A stretch of DNA of 36,963 bases from Nonomuraea aurantiaca (GTDB lineage: Bacteria > Actinomycetota > Actinomycetes > Streptosporangiales > Streptosporangiaceae), in the NCBI RefSeq assembly GCF_020215705.1, contig NZ_JAIWNB010000050.1:1-36963 (forward strand), written 5' to 3'. Positions 23,141 to 31,222 of this stretch are shown piece by piece. Positions within the stretch are counted from its first letter, which is position 1. Every line of letters begins with the position of its first letter. Under the pieces are notes generated by a model that saw only the letters and a program-made list of their open reading frames with translations, had not been told where the DNA came from and did not search any database. Both the position numbers and the translations under genes were made by a program.

Positions 23141-23761
23141 TTAGAGGAGTCCCCGCTCCATGGCCACCACGACCGCCGCCGCCCTGGTCTCGACGCCGAG
23201 CTTGGCGAAGACGTGCTTGAGGTGCGTCTTGACCGTGGTCTCGCTGATCAGCAGCGTTCGCGCGATCTCCTTGTTGGCCGCGCCCCGTGCCACCAGGCGC
23301 AGCACCTCCAGCTCGCGCGGGCTCGGCCGCTGCGCCGCGGGCCCGCGGATGAGCGCGGAGGCGATCGACGGCGCCAGGACCGCGCCGCCCGCGGCGGCCG
23401 TACGGACCGCCCGGTGCAGTTCCTCGCGCGGCGCGTCCTTCAGCAGGTAACCCGCCACCCCGGCGGCCATGGCCCGGGTGACGTCGGCGTCGGTGTCGTA
23501 CGTGGTCAGCACGATCACCTTGATCTCCGGGTGGTCCGCGCGCAGCCGCTCGATCGCGCCCACGCCGTCGAGGCCGGGCATGCGCAGGTCCATGAGGATG
23601 ACGTGCGGCCGTGCTCGCCTGGCCATGGCCAGCGCCTCGAACCCGTCGGACGCCTCGGCCACCACCTCGATGTCGTCCACGTGGTCGAACATGCCGCGCA
23701 GCCCGTCGCGGACCACCGGATGGTCATTCACGATCATCAGCTTGAGGGGATACGCAGGCAC
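23141..23761 (-). CDS. NarL/LuxR-family response regulator
   Basis: The 206-residue protein has a receiver domain (1-120) and a LuxR-type helix-turn-helix (about 140-206: SPRELEVLRLVARGAANKEIA, ISETTVKTHLKHVFAKLGV). The phosphate-accepting aspartate is in VILMDLRMPGLDG, with the switch threonine in VIVLTTYD and the lysine in YLLKDA. The acidic pair at the end of strand 1 reads N-D (MIVNDHPVV) and not D-D, which may change magnesium binding. The GTG at 23759-23761 preserves strand 1 and has GGAG-rich sequence ahead. It overlaps the kinase gene by 25 nt and is the last gene of the ABC/two-component operon, which it probably controls. Confidence 0.92.
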   Translation of the reverse strand: MPAYPLKLMIVNDHPVVRDGLRGMFDHVDDIEVVAEASDGFEALAMARRARPHVILMDLRMPGLDGVGAIERLRADHPEIKVIVLTTYDTDADVTRAMAAGVAGYLLKDAPREELHRAVRTAAAGGAVLAPSIASALIRGPAAQRPSPRELEVLRLVARGAANKEIARTLLISETTVKTHLKHVFAKLGVETRAAAVVVAMERGLL

Positions 23762-24852
23762 AGTGCCGTCCCCTCTCCCGGTGCCGACTCCACCGTCAGC
23801 GTCCCGCCGACATCGCGGGCGCGCTCGCGCATGGCCGCCAGCCCGTACCCGGAACCCCGCGCATCCGGCTCGAAACCCCTGCCGTCGTCGAACACGTCCA
23901 GCGTCACCTCGTCGTCCATGTACGTCAGCGTGATCGCCACCCGGCCCGCCCGCGCGTGCTTGGCCGCGTTGGACAGCCCCTCCTGCGCCGCGCGCAGCAG
24001 CGTGGCACCCACCTCGCCGGGCAGTGGCCGCGGCGTACCCTCCACGCTCACAGTGGCGCTCACCTCAGATGTGCGTGACCACCGCTCGGCGACCCGCGCC
24101 AGGGCGGCGTCGAGGCGCGCGTCCCGCAGGGGCCCCGGCCGCAGCGCGTCCACCGAGCGGCGGGCCTCTTGGAGGTTGTCGCGGGCCAGCTCCTTGGCCA
24201 GCGCGATCCTCCTGCGTACGGCGGGCAGGTCGGGCATGGCCTGCTCGGCCGCCTCGAGCTGGGTGATGATCCCGCTCAGCCCTTGGGCGATGGTGTCGTG
24301 AATCTCCCTGGCCAGTCTGGCCCGCTCCTCCAGCACGCCGAGCGTCTTGTTCTGCGCGCTCTGGCGCAGGACGTACATCAAGAACATGCCGATCGCCACC
24401 ACCAGGCCGCAACTCCCGGCGAGCCGCCACAGGGTGTCGGGGTCGTCCAGGTAGCCCCTGGCCGCGAACGTGCACAGGATCGTCGCCACGGCCCCCGCGT
24501 ACGACCAGGGGATGGGCAGCATCAGGTACGGCTGGGGCATCAGCCCGAAGATCACCACATCGAAGGAGCCGTCGGCGCGCACCAGCGCGACGTAGAGGAC
24601 GCAGAGCACGGCCAGGTGGAGCGCCATGGGGCGGAGCCGGCCGAGCAGGTGCGGCCGGCGGACGACGAGGAACCAGTGCCAGCCGGCCAGCGCCGCGAGC
24701 ACCACCAGGGTCACCGGAGCCGGGCTCCTGTGCTCGCCGAACGACAGGATCAGCCCCAGCGCCAGGCAGGCGTAGTACAGCAGGTGGAAGGCGCGCACCC
24801 AGCGCGCCTCCCAGACGTCCACCCCGTCACTCCCCCGCTCCGTCACTCCCAT
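23737..24852 (-). CDS. Sensor histidine kinase, HPK7 (NarX/DesK-like) type
   Basis: The 371-residue protein has six hydrophobic segments (about 20-37, 48-65, 75-92, 98-114, 117-133, 146-164) and then the dimerisation/phosphoacceptor domain with H185 in LAREIHDTIAQGLSGII. The ATPase domain has the N-box LRAAQEGLSNAAKHA near 285-300, G1 in FDDGRGFEPD near 321 and G2 in GSGYGLAAMRERA near 333. No extracytoplasmic sensor domain is present, so the membrane part itself probably senses. The ATG at 24852 overlaps the permease stop by 10 nt; a GTG at 24822 with GGAG 7 nt ahead is an equally reasonable start. Stop and regulator start are interleaved, so translation is coupled. Confidence 0.9.
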   Translation of the reverse strand: MGVTERGSDGVDVWEARWVRAFHLLYYACLALGLILSFGEHRSPAPVTLVVLAALAGWHWFLVVRRPHLLGRLRPMALHLAVLCVLYVALVRADGSFDVVIFGLMPQPYLMLPIPWSYAGAVATILCTFAARGYLDDPDTLWRLAGSCGLVVAIGMFLMYVLRQSAQNKTLGVLEERARLAREIHDTIAQGLSGIITQLEAAEQAMPDLPAVRRRIALAKELARDNLQEARRSVDALRPGPLRDARLDAALARVAERWSRTSEVSATVSVEGTPRPLPGEVGATLLRAAQEGLSNAAKHARAGRVAITLTYMDDEVTLDVFDDGRGFEPDARGSGYGLAAMRERARDVGGTLTVESAPGEGTALCLRIPSS

Positions 24853-25532
24853 CGGAACAGCGCCGCGGCCACCGCCGTGCCCGCCACGATTATCCCGGCG
24901 AGGATCATCATCGGGAAGAGGGCGGCGGCGCCGGTCCAGGCGGCGGTCAGCACGTCCACGCCCGGGGTCAGCGGCAGGAAGCCGCCGATAGCGCGCAGCG
25001 AGTCGGGCAGTGCCTCGCGGGGCACGGCCGCGCCCGCCAGGAAGAGCATCGGAAACTCGACCAGCATGCCGATCAGGCTCGCGCCCCTGGTGTTGCGTAC
25101 GACCGCGGCGATCACGAAGCCGAGCGCGCAGACCATCACCGAGCACAGCAGGATGGCGACGGCCAGCAGGGGCAGGTTCGTGGGCGGCCGCGCGCCGAAC
25201 GCCGCGATCGCGGCGACCACCAGCAGCGCCGAGCCGATCAGAGCTGCGGCGACCTGCGCCACCAACTGGGCGCCGAGCAGCAGAACCGGGGAGATCGGCG
25301 TGGTCCCCAGCCGCTTGAGCACCTTGCGCTCGCGGTAGCCGGCCACGATGCCGGGCAGAGCGCCCAAGCCGCCGACGGCCGAGATCATCGCGATGTAGCC
25401 GGGGACCGCGCCGCTGTCACCGCGCTTGAGCACCAGCAGCATCATCGGGAAGGCCATCATGAAGAACACCGAGGCGGGGTCGCGCAGCAGCAGCCTCAGC
25501 TCGATCGTGGTGAGCGCGGTGAACGCCTTCAT
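24843..25532 (-). CDS. ABC-2-type transporter permease
   Basis: The 229-residue membrane protein has six predicted helices (about 20-35, 45-62, 90-115, 122-145, 150-170 and 200-225), as expected for an ABC-2 exporter permease of the DrrB/YhhJ group. The cytosolic elbow near residue 62 reads GYRERKVLKRLGTTP, a typical coupling motif for contact with the ATPase. The ATG at 25530-25532 overlaps the ATPase stop in an ATGA. Its end overlaps the kinase gene. With the ATPase it should export an antibiotic, lipid or peptide; the two-component partner suggests induction by the exported compound. Confidence 0.88.
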   Translation of the reverse strand: MKAFTALTTIELRLLLRDPASVFFMMAFPMMLLVLKRGDSGAVPGYIAMISAVGGLGALPGIVAGYRERKVLKRLGTTPISPVLLLGAQLVAQVAAALIGSALLVVAAIAAFGARPPTNLPLLAVAILLCSVMVCALGFVIAAVVRNTRGASLIGMLVEFPMLFLAGAAVPREALPDSLRAIGGFLPLTPGVDVLTAAWTGAAALFPMMILAGIIVAGTAVAAALFRWE

Positions 25533-26242
25533 CGGTCCGCTCCTTCCAGGGCGAAGTACGCCTCCTCCAGACTGGCGGTGCCGGTCCGGGCGATGATCTC
25601 GGCCGGGGTGCCCATGGCCCGGATCCGGCCGCGGGCGAGGACGGCCAGGCGGTCGCACAGGGCCTCGGCCTCGTCGAAGTAGTGGCTGACCAGCACCACG
25701 GTGGTGCCGGAGGTCTTCAGCTCCCGCACCAGCCGCCAGGTCTCCCGGCGGGCAAGGGGGTCCAGGCCGGTGGTCAGCTCGTCCAGCACGACCAGCTCGG
25801 GGTCGCCGACCAGGGCCAGGGCGAGCATCAGCCGCTGCTTCTGCCCGCCGGACAGGTCGCCGTACGCCTTGCGCGCCAAGGACGTCAGGCTCCAGCGCTC
25901 CATGACCTCCCGCCAGTCGGCGGGCCGGTGGTAGAAGGAGGCGAAGGCGTGCAGCGCCTCGGCGACCTTGATCCGCTCCGGCAGCGCGCTCTCCTGGAGC
26001 TGGGCGCCGACGCGCTGGGCCAGGGCCCGGCGCCGGCGCGCGGGGTCCTCGCCCAGCACCCGCACGCTGCCGCCATCGGCTCGCCGCAGCCCGAGGAGGC
26101 ATTCGACGGTGGTGGTCTTGCCCGCCCCGTTGTGACCGGCGATGCCGAGGGTCTCCCCGGCGTGGACCGTGAACGTGACGCCGTCCACGGCATTGGTGCC
26201 CCCGTACGTCTTGCGCAGGTCTGTCACCTCGATGGCTTCCAT
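25529..26242 (-). CDS. ABC transporter ATP-binding protein
   Basis: The 237-residue ATPase has every functional motif: Walker A GHNGAGKTT (36-44), Q-loop near Q82, signature LSGGQKQR (130-137), Walker B ELVVLDE (149-155) and the switch histidine in LVSHYFDEAE. It belongs to the ABC-2 drug-exporter branch (DrrA/CcmA-like). It is the first gene of a four-gene minus-strand operon with overlapping junctions: ATPase, permease, kinase, regulator. The upstream region (26243-26353) is shared with the divergent AraC-type gene and must hold the operon promoter; I cannot point to an operator. Confidence 0.93.
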   Translation of the reverse strand: MEAIEVTDLRKTYGGTNAVDGVTFTVHAGETLGIAGHNGAGKTTTVECLLGLRRADGGSVRVLGEDPARRRRALAQRVGAQLQESALPERIKVAEALHAFASFYHRPADWREVMERWSLTSLARKAYGDLSGGQKQRLMLALALVGDPELVVLDELTTGLDPLARRETWRLVRELKTSGTTVVLVSHYFDEAEALCDRLAVLARGRIRAMGTPAEIIARTGTASLEEAYFALEGADR

Positions 26243-26353
26243 GCCTCAAGGCTCCCGTCGCGGCGGGCCGCGCGACATCGCCCATCACGCCGCCCTGGCA
26301 TCCTCCATCCGGGTGATGCTCGGCGAGCTGCGCGTTTCACCCGCTTTCTGGCT

Positions 26354-27175
26354 ATGAAGGGATATGTGGAATCTGCCCGCTACTGGCGTTACCACGGGCT
26401 CGGTGGCCTGGACCTGATGCTTGCGCAGTTCGTCCAGCACCGGTTCGCCCGGCACAGCCATGAGACGTACGCGATGGGGACGCTGGAGGCAGGCCAGGAG
26501 GAGATCCGGTTCTCCGACGGCGTGCAGTACGCGGGGACGGACGAGGTCGTGGTGATCGAACCGGACGTCGTCCACACGGGCGGCCCCCACACGAGCGAGG
26601 GATGGACGTATCGGGTGCTGTACCCGAGCGTCGAGCAGGTGCGGGAGGTCGCCGACGAGATCGGGGTGCCCGGCGGGACCCCGTCGTTCGAGCGGCGGGT
26701 GGTCGCCGACCCGCGCATGGCCCGGCGAGTGGCGGCCGCCCATCGCGCGGCGGAGTCCGGCGCGTCGCTGGCCGCCGACTCCCAGCTCCATACGCTGCTG
26801 GCCCTCATGCTCCGCGCGTACGGCACGCGCCGACCGCAGCGCCAGGTCCGCCGGACCGGCAGGAGGAGCCTGGTCCAGGTGCGGGATCTGCTGCACGCGA
26901 CGATGCCGGACCCGCCAGGTCTGACCGAGCTGGCGGCCGCGTCGGGGGTCACGCCGTACGCCCTGTTGCGCTCCTTCCGGCGCGCGTACGGCATGCCGCC
27001 ACACGCGTACGTGACCCAGCTACGCGTGGCGAAGGCTCGTGAGCTGCTGCGGCAGGGCATGCCGCCGGCGCAGGCGGCCGTCACGGTGGGGTTCTGCGAC
27101 CAGTCGCACCTCTCACGGCACTTCCGCCGCCTCGTCGGGGTGCCGCCGCGCGCCTACCAGCGTGGAGTGCAATAA
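26354..27175 (+). CDS. AraC-family transcriptional regulator
   Basis: The 273-residue protein has an N-terminal cupin-type ligand domain (about 15-110: HRFARHSHETYAMGTLEAG and EVVVIEPDVVHTGGPHT, with the His-rich beta strands of AraC_binding) and two C-terminal helix-turn-helices (about 180-270: LTELAAASGVTPYALLRSFRRAYG, then AAVTVGFCDQSHLSRHFRRLVGVPPRAY). The motif G-F-x-D-Q-S-H-x-x-R-x-F is classic. The start is set at the ATG at 26354 because it begins the homology; the upstream open frame is antisense to the ABC gene. No Shine-Dalgarno is seen, so the mRNA may be leaderless. It is followed by the decarboxylase gene and may control it or the divergent operon. Confidence 0.88.
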   Translation: MKGYVESARYWRYHGLGGLDLMLAQFVQHRFARHSHETYAMGTLEAGQEEIRFSDGVQYAGTDEVVVIEPDVVHTGGPHTSEGWTYRVLYPSVEQVREVADEIGVPGGTPSFERRVVADPRMARRVAAAHRAAESGASLAADSQLHTLLALMLRAYGTRRPQRQVRRTGRRSLVQVRDLLHATMPDPPGLTELAAASGVTPYALLRSFRRAYGMPPHAYVTQLRVAKARELLRQGMPPAQAAVTVGFCDQSHLSRHFRRLVGVPPRAYQRGVQ

Positions 27176-27216
27176 CCTCCAATCCTTCGCGTACGCCGCG
27201 TATCTACCGTGCCCGC

Positions 27217-28593
27217 ATGACGACCGACGAACGTGCTCTTCCCCTCGACCTCGACCCCTCCGCCATTCAGCGCCTGGGCCGGCACGCGGTGGACTTCCTG
27301 GCCGACTGGGTCCGCGAGCTGGACTCGGCGCCCGCGAGCGACTACGGGCAGGCCGCACACCTGGTCACCACGCTGCGGCGACCGCCCGGTGACGGACCCG
27401 GCGACTTCGCCGCGCTCCTGGAGCTCTTCCGCCAAGCCGCCGGGCAAGGCGTGGACACGGCTGGTCAGGGCTATCTCGCCTACTTCCCGGCGGGCGGGCT
27501 GGTCACGGCGGCGCTGGCCGAACTGCTCGCCCTGACCGTCAACCGCTTCACCGGCGTGGCCCAGGTGGCGCCCGCGCTGGTCGCCATGGAGCACGGGGTG
27601 CTGACCTGGTTCTGCGACCGGTTCGGGCTGCCGGCGGGCTCGGGCGGGCTGGTCACGACGGGCGCGTCGGTGGCGACGCTCTCGGCGCTGCTCGCCGCCC
27701 GCCACTCCCACGGGGACGGCATCCTGTACGTGACCGAGCACACGCACTACTGCGTCGCCAAGGCCGCCCGCATCGCCGGCCTGCCCGCCGAGCGGATCCG
27801 TACCGTGCCCGCCACCGCGGACCTGCGCATGGATGTCTCGGCGGCGGCCACGATGATCGCCGCCGACCGCGCCGCCGGGCTGCATCCGTTCCTGCTGGTC
27901 GGCACCGCGGGGACCACCAGCTCCGGCACCATCGACCCGCTTCCCGAGCTGGGCGAGCTGGCTCGCCGGGAGGGGCTGTGGTTCCACGTGGACGCCGCCT
28001 ACGGTGGCGGGTTCCAGCTCACCGAGCGGGGCCGGGACCGGCTCGCCGGGATCGAGGCGGCCGACTCGATCGCGCTGGATCCGCACAAGAGCCTGTTCCT
28101 CCCGTACGGCACGGGCCTGCTCCTGGTGCGCGACCCGGCCGTACTGCATGCCGCCCACGCGGCCGACGCCCGCTACCTTCAGGACCTCAGCCCGGTGGAC
28201 GACCTGCCCGACTTCGGGCACCTCGGGGTGGAGCTGACCCGGGAGTTCCGTGGGCTGCGGCTGTGGCTGCCCCTGCACCTGCACGGCGTCCGGGCCTTCG
28301 AACGGGAGCTGGACGAGAAGCTCAACCTCGCCGCCCACCTCCACAACCGGCTCACCCAGGACTCACGCTTCGAGGTGCCGTGGCAGCCGGACCTGACGGT
28401 GGTGCTCTTCCGGCTGCGCGGGACGGACGAGGACAACAGGCGGCTCCTGGCCGAGATCAATGCCGGCCGGCGCGTGTACCTGAGCAGCACCACCATCGAC
28501 GGCCGGTTCTTCCTGCGCGTGTGCGTGCTCAGCTTCCGCACCCACGCGGACCGGGTCGAGGAGGCCCTCGCGATCATCCGCTCAGCGTGCTGA
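27217..28593 (+). CDS. PLP-dependent group II amino-acid decarboxylase family protein
   Basis: The 458-residue enzyme belongs to the pyridoxal-phosphate decarboxylases of the DOPA/diaminobutyrate/tyrosine group. The PLP lysine is K291 in DPHKSLFLPYGTG; D259 in WFHVDAAYGG pairs with the pyridine nitrogen; the phosphate-binding area is in TTGASVATLSALLAAR near residue 147; and HYCVAKAARIAGL has the stacking histidine near 178. It should remove CO2 from an aromatic or basic amino acid to make an amine, but the substrate cannot be read. The ATG at 27217 has no Shine-Dalgarno; TATCTA at 27201-27206 is a plausible -10, so the message may start at or next to the ATG. It lies 41 nt behind the AraC gene. 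Confidence 0.88.
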   Translation: MTTDERALPLDLDPSAIQRLGRHAVDFLADWVRELDSAPASDYGQAAHLVTTLRRPPGDGPGDFAALLELFRQAAGQGVDTAGQGYLAYFPAGGLVTAALAELLALTVNRFTGVAQVAPALVAMEHGVLTWFCDRFGLPAGSGGLVTTGASVATLSALLAARHSHGDGILYVTEHTHYCVAKAARIAGLPAERIRTVPATADLRMDVSAAATMIAADRAAGLHPFLLVGTAGTTSSGTIDPLPELGELARREGLWFHVDAAYGGGFQLTERGRDRLAGIEAADSIALDPHKSLFLPYGTGLLLVRDPAVLHAAHAADARYLQDLSPVDDLPDFGHLGVELTREFRGLRLWLPLHLHGVRAFERELDEKLNLAAHLHNRLTQDSRFEVPWQPDLTVVLFRLRGTDEDNRRLLAEINAGRRVYLSSTTIDGRFFLRVCVLSFRTHADRVEEALAIIRSAC

Positions 28594-28674
28594 CCGGAAC
28601 CCACGAGTACTGAGGGTCGAAGAGCAGGTCAGATACCGCGGGCGGGTTTTGACGACGTCACTGGGCGTTGTCAT

Positions 28675-28690
28675 GCCCGCCAAGGCGGGC
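28675..28690. terminator. Short GC hairpin behind the decarboxylase gene
   Basis: GCCCGC (28675-28680), a 4-nt loop, and GCGGGC (28685-28690) form a perfect 6-bp stem about 80 nt after the decarboxylase stop. It may end that transcript. It also sits just where the LacI fragment begins. Confidence 0.45.
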
Positions 28691-28704
28691 GCCGCTGATA
28701 AAAG

Positions 28705-29382
28705 GTGGAGCAGGGTGAGCGGCGGCGGATCTTCAGCGGGGAGAGCCGGATTCGGCTGGCCGACGGATGCGTCCTGCTCGGCAGGACGATCGACCCGGAC
28801 GACCTGTCTCGGCTGCTGACCGACGGCATTCCGTTCGTCTCGGTCGGCCGTCGCGACGACGCCGGCGGGCCGGTGCCGTACGTCGGAGCGGACTACCCGC
28901 CGGCGGTGCGCGCGCTGGTCGAGCGGGCGGCGGCGCTCGGGCACCGACGGATGGCCTATGTCGGAGCGGGGCAGGGCGCGGAGTCCTTCGCCGACCGGCT
29001 GCGTGGTTTCACCGAAGGTGTGGCCGCGACCGGTGTCGAAGGGCTGCACCTGAGCACCGTGGACGGGCTGTTCGATTCCGGGGCGACCGCGGTGTTCGCC
29101 GAGGAGCTGGCCGACGGCGTGGCCATCGTCGAGCTCGCCCGAGCCCGTGGCCTGGACGTGCCGCGCGACCTGTCCATCCTCGCGCTGGGCGCGTCCACCA
29201 GGCCGGTGTCGACCGACATCGACTTCGCCGGGTTCCGCATTCCCCGGCGGGAGATGGGGCGCAGGGCCGTCGAGCTGCTCACCGGGGTGCTGGAACGCGG
29301 CGGCGTCCCGCAGGAGCTGCTGGCGTGCGAGCTGGTCGAAGGCTCCACCCTGGCCCCCGTACCTGACACAGACCGTACTTGA
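28705..29382 (+). pseudogene. LacI-family regulator lacking its DNA-binding domain
   Basis: The 225-residue frame is the ligand-binding (periplasmic-binding-protein-like) domain of a LacI/GalR regulator: LLGRTIDPDDLSRLLTDGIPFVSVGRR, HRRMAYVGAGQGAESFADRLRGF, then GLDVPRDLSILALGAS, TDIDFAGFRIPRREMGRRAVELL and VEGSTLAPV. LacI proteins have about 340 residues, with a helix-turn-helix in the first 55. About 110-120 residues are missing at the front, and upstream DNA (28594-28704) encodes nothing like them. The GTG start is therefore a remnant and not a genuine start. The product could not bind DNA. It lies directly ahead of the FAD oxidoreductase gene, whose regulator it probably once was. Confidence 0.75.
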
Positions 29383-29400
29383 GGAGAGGTAAAACCCCGC

Positions 29401-31005
29401 GTGGTTGAGATATCGGCAGACGCGCTCGTCGTCGGCGGCGGCCTGGGTGGCGTGGCCGCCGCGCTGGCCCTGTTGCGGGCCGGGCGCTCGGTGGTGCTCA
29501 CCGAGGAGTACGACTGGCTGGGCGGACAGCTCACCAGCCAGGCGGTGCCCCCGGACGAGCACACCTGGGTGGAGCGGTTCGGCGTCACGGCGAGCTATCG
29601 CGCGCTGCGCGACGGCATCCGGCGCTACTACCGCGACCACTACCCGCTGACCGAGCGGGCGCGGGCGTGGCCGGAGCTGAACCCGGGCGCCGGGCACGTC
29701 AGCAAGCTGTGCCACGAGCCGAGGGTCGCCGTCGCGGTCATCGAGGCGATGCTGGCCCCCTACCGGGGGTCGGGCAGGTTACGCCTGCTGCAGCCATACC
29801 GGCCGATTGGGGCCGAGGTGGACGGCGACCGCGTCACTGCCGTACGGCTCGCGCACCGCGACGGGGGCGAGGAGATCACCGCGGTGGCGCCGTACGTGCT
29901 GGACGCCACCGAGACCGGCGAGCTGCTGCCGCTGACCGGGGCCGAGTACGTGACCGGGTTCGAGTCGCAGGACGAGACCGGTGAGCCGAGCGCCCCGGCG
30001 ACGGCGCAGCCGATGAACATGCAGGCCGTGTCCGTGTGCTTCGCGATCGACCACGTGGACGGCGACCACACCGTGGACAAGCCTGCCTCGTACGACTTCT
30101 GGCGTACCTACCAGCCGTCCTTCTGGGGCGACCGGCTGCTGTCCTGGCGCTGCCCGAGCCCGCGGACGCTGGAGATCATGGAGCGTTCCTTCACCCCGAA
30201 CCCGGGTGACGATCCCCGTCTAGTGCAGGCCGACCAGCGGGTCAATCCGGGCGACGGCAACCTGTGGACGTTCCGCAGGATCGCCGCCCGCGACAACTTC
30301 CTGCCCGGCACGTACGACAGCGACATCACGCTGGTCAACTGGCCGATGATCGACTACCTGGAAGGGCCGATCATCGACGTGCCGGACGCCGATCGGCACC
30401 TGGCGGCGGCCCGCGAGCTGTCGATGTCGGTGATGTACTGGTTGCAGACCGAGGCCCCCCGCCACGATGGCGGCACCGGATACCCGGGCCTGCGGCTGCG
30501 CGGCGACGTCACCGGCAGCGCCGACGGGCTCGCCCAGGCCCCCTACATCCGCGAGTCCCGGCGCATCCGGGCCCTGACCACCGTCACCGAACAGGACCTG
30601 TCCGTGGCGGTACGCGGCGACAAGGGCGCCGCCTCCTATCCCGACTCGGTGGGCGTGGGCATGTACCGCATCGACCTGCACCCCTCGACCGGCGGCGACA
30701 ACTACATCGACGTCGCCTGCTCCCCGTTCGAGATCCCTCTCGGGGCGCTGATCCCGCAGCGGATGACCAACCTGCTGCCCGCCTCCAAGAACATCGGCAC
30801 CACCCACATCACCAACGGCGCCTACCGCCTGCACCCGGTGGAGTGGAACGTCGGCGAGGCGGCCGGCGCGCTCGCCGCCTTCTGCCTGGACCACGCCACC
30901 ACGCCGCACGCCGTGCGCGCGGACGGGCGGCTCCTGGCCGACTACCAGCACCGGCTCGGCCGCGACGGCGTGGAGCTGCGCTGGCCCGACGTCACCGGCT
31001 ACTGA
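29401..31005 (+). CDS. FAD-dependent oxidoreductase (FAD_oxidored family)
   Basis: The 534-residue protein opens with the dinucleotide-binding motif ALVVGGGLGGVAAALALLRAG (residues 8-28), followed by VVLTEEYDWLGGQLTSQ. The pattern YVLDATETGELLPL near 168 and the late block NLLPASKNIGTTHITNGAYRLHPVEWNVGEAAGALAAFC (FAD-contacting in this family) mark the FAD_oxidored group, often found in actinomycetes next to sugar-catabolism or LacI genes. The substrate is unknown. The start is the GTG at 29401 with GAGGAGAGG about 12 nt ahead, a long spacing. No signal peptide is visible, so it is cytosolic. It follows the truncated LacI frame by 18 nt. Confidence 0.85.
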   Translation: MVEISADALVVGGGLGGVAAALALLRAGRSVVLTEEYDWLGGQLTSQAVPPDEHTWVERFGVTASYRALRDGIRRYYRDHYPLTERARAWPELNPGAGHVSKLCHEPRVAVAVIEAMLAPYRGSGRLRLLQPYRPIGAEVDGDRVTAVRLAHRDGGEEITAVAPYVLDATETGELLPLTGAEYVTGFESQDETGEPSAPATAQPMNMQAVSVCFAIDHVDGDHTVDKPASYDFWRTYQPSFWGDRLLSWRCPSPRTLEIMERSFTPNPGDDPRLVQADQRVNPGDGNLWTFRRIAARDNFLPGTYDSDITLVNWPMIDYLEGPIIDVPDADRHLAAARELSMSVMYWLQTEAPRHDGGTGYPGLRLRGDVTGSADGLAQAPYIRESRRIRALTTVTEQDLSVAVRGDKGAASYPDSVGVGMYRIDLHPSTGGDNYIDVACSPFEIPLGALIPQRMTNLLPASKNIGTTHITNGAYRLHPVEWNVGEAAGALAAFCLDHATTPHAVRADGRLLADYQHRLGRDGVELRWPDVTGY

Positions 31006-31030
31006 CGCCCGTTTCTGCTGGGGCACCCCG

Positions 31031-31147
31031 ATGGAGGCGACGCTGGCGGCCGGCAGCGTGCGCTACTTCCGCGACGGCGCCCGGCGCTTCCATGCCCTCC
31101 GCATTCCGCACCAGGGCGCGTTCGACCTCACGGTCATCGTGGGATGA
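31031..31147 (+). pseudogene. Short C-terminal remnant, family unknown
   Basis: A 38-codon frame (MEATLAAGSVRYFRDGARRF, then HALRIPHQGAFDLTVIVG) looks like natural protein. It is continuous upstream with CWGTP but has no ribosome site and no start context. It appears to be the tail of a lost gene between the oxidoreductase and the terminator. I cannot name the family. Confidence 0.35.
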
Positions 31148-31154
31148 CGCGGCT

Positions 31155-31180
31155 GACGGGCCGGGGCACTCCGGCCCGTC
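31155..31180. terminator. Strong GC hairpin
   Basis: A perfect 10-bp stem (GACGGGCCGG, loop 31165-31170, CCGGCCCGTC) follows the FAD oxidoreductase and remnant frame and precedes the GNAT gene. No U-tract, as is normal in this group. Confidence 0.75.
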
Positions 31181-31222
31181 CTCCAATGCCCGGCGTTCTA
31201 GAGTGAGCCGGATGGAGAACGT

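Noticed and set aside
24843..26288. A 481-codon frame joining ABC ATPase and permease
   Set aside because: The N-terminal part is a shadow of the ATPase in another frame. The permease has its own ATG at 25532 overlapping the ATPase stop.
25682..26353. Upstream extension of the AraC frame
   Set aside because: It lies antisense to the ABC ATPase gene and has shadow composition. Homology begins at 26354.
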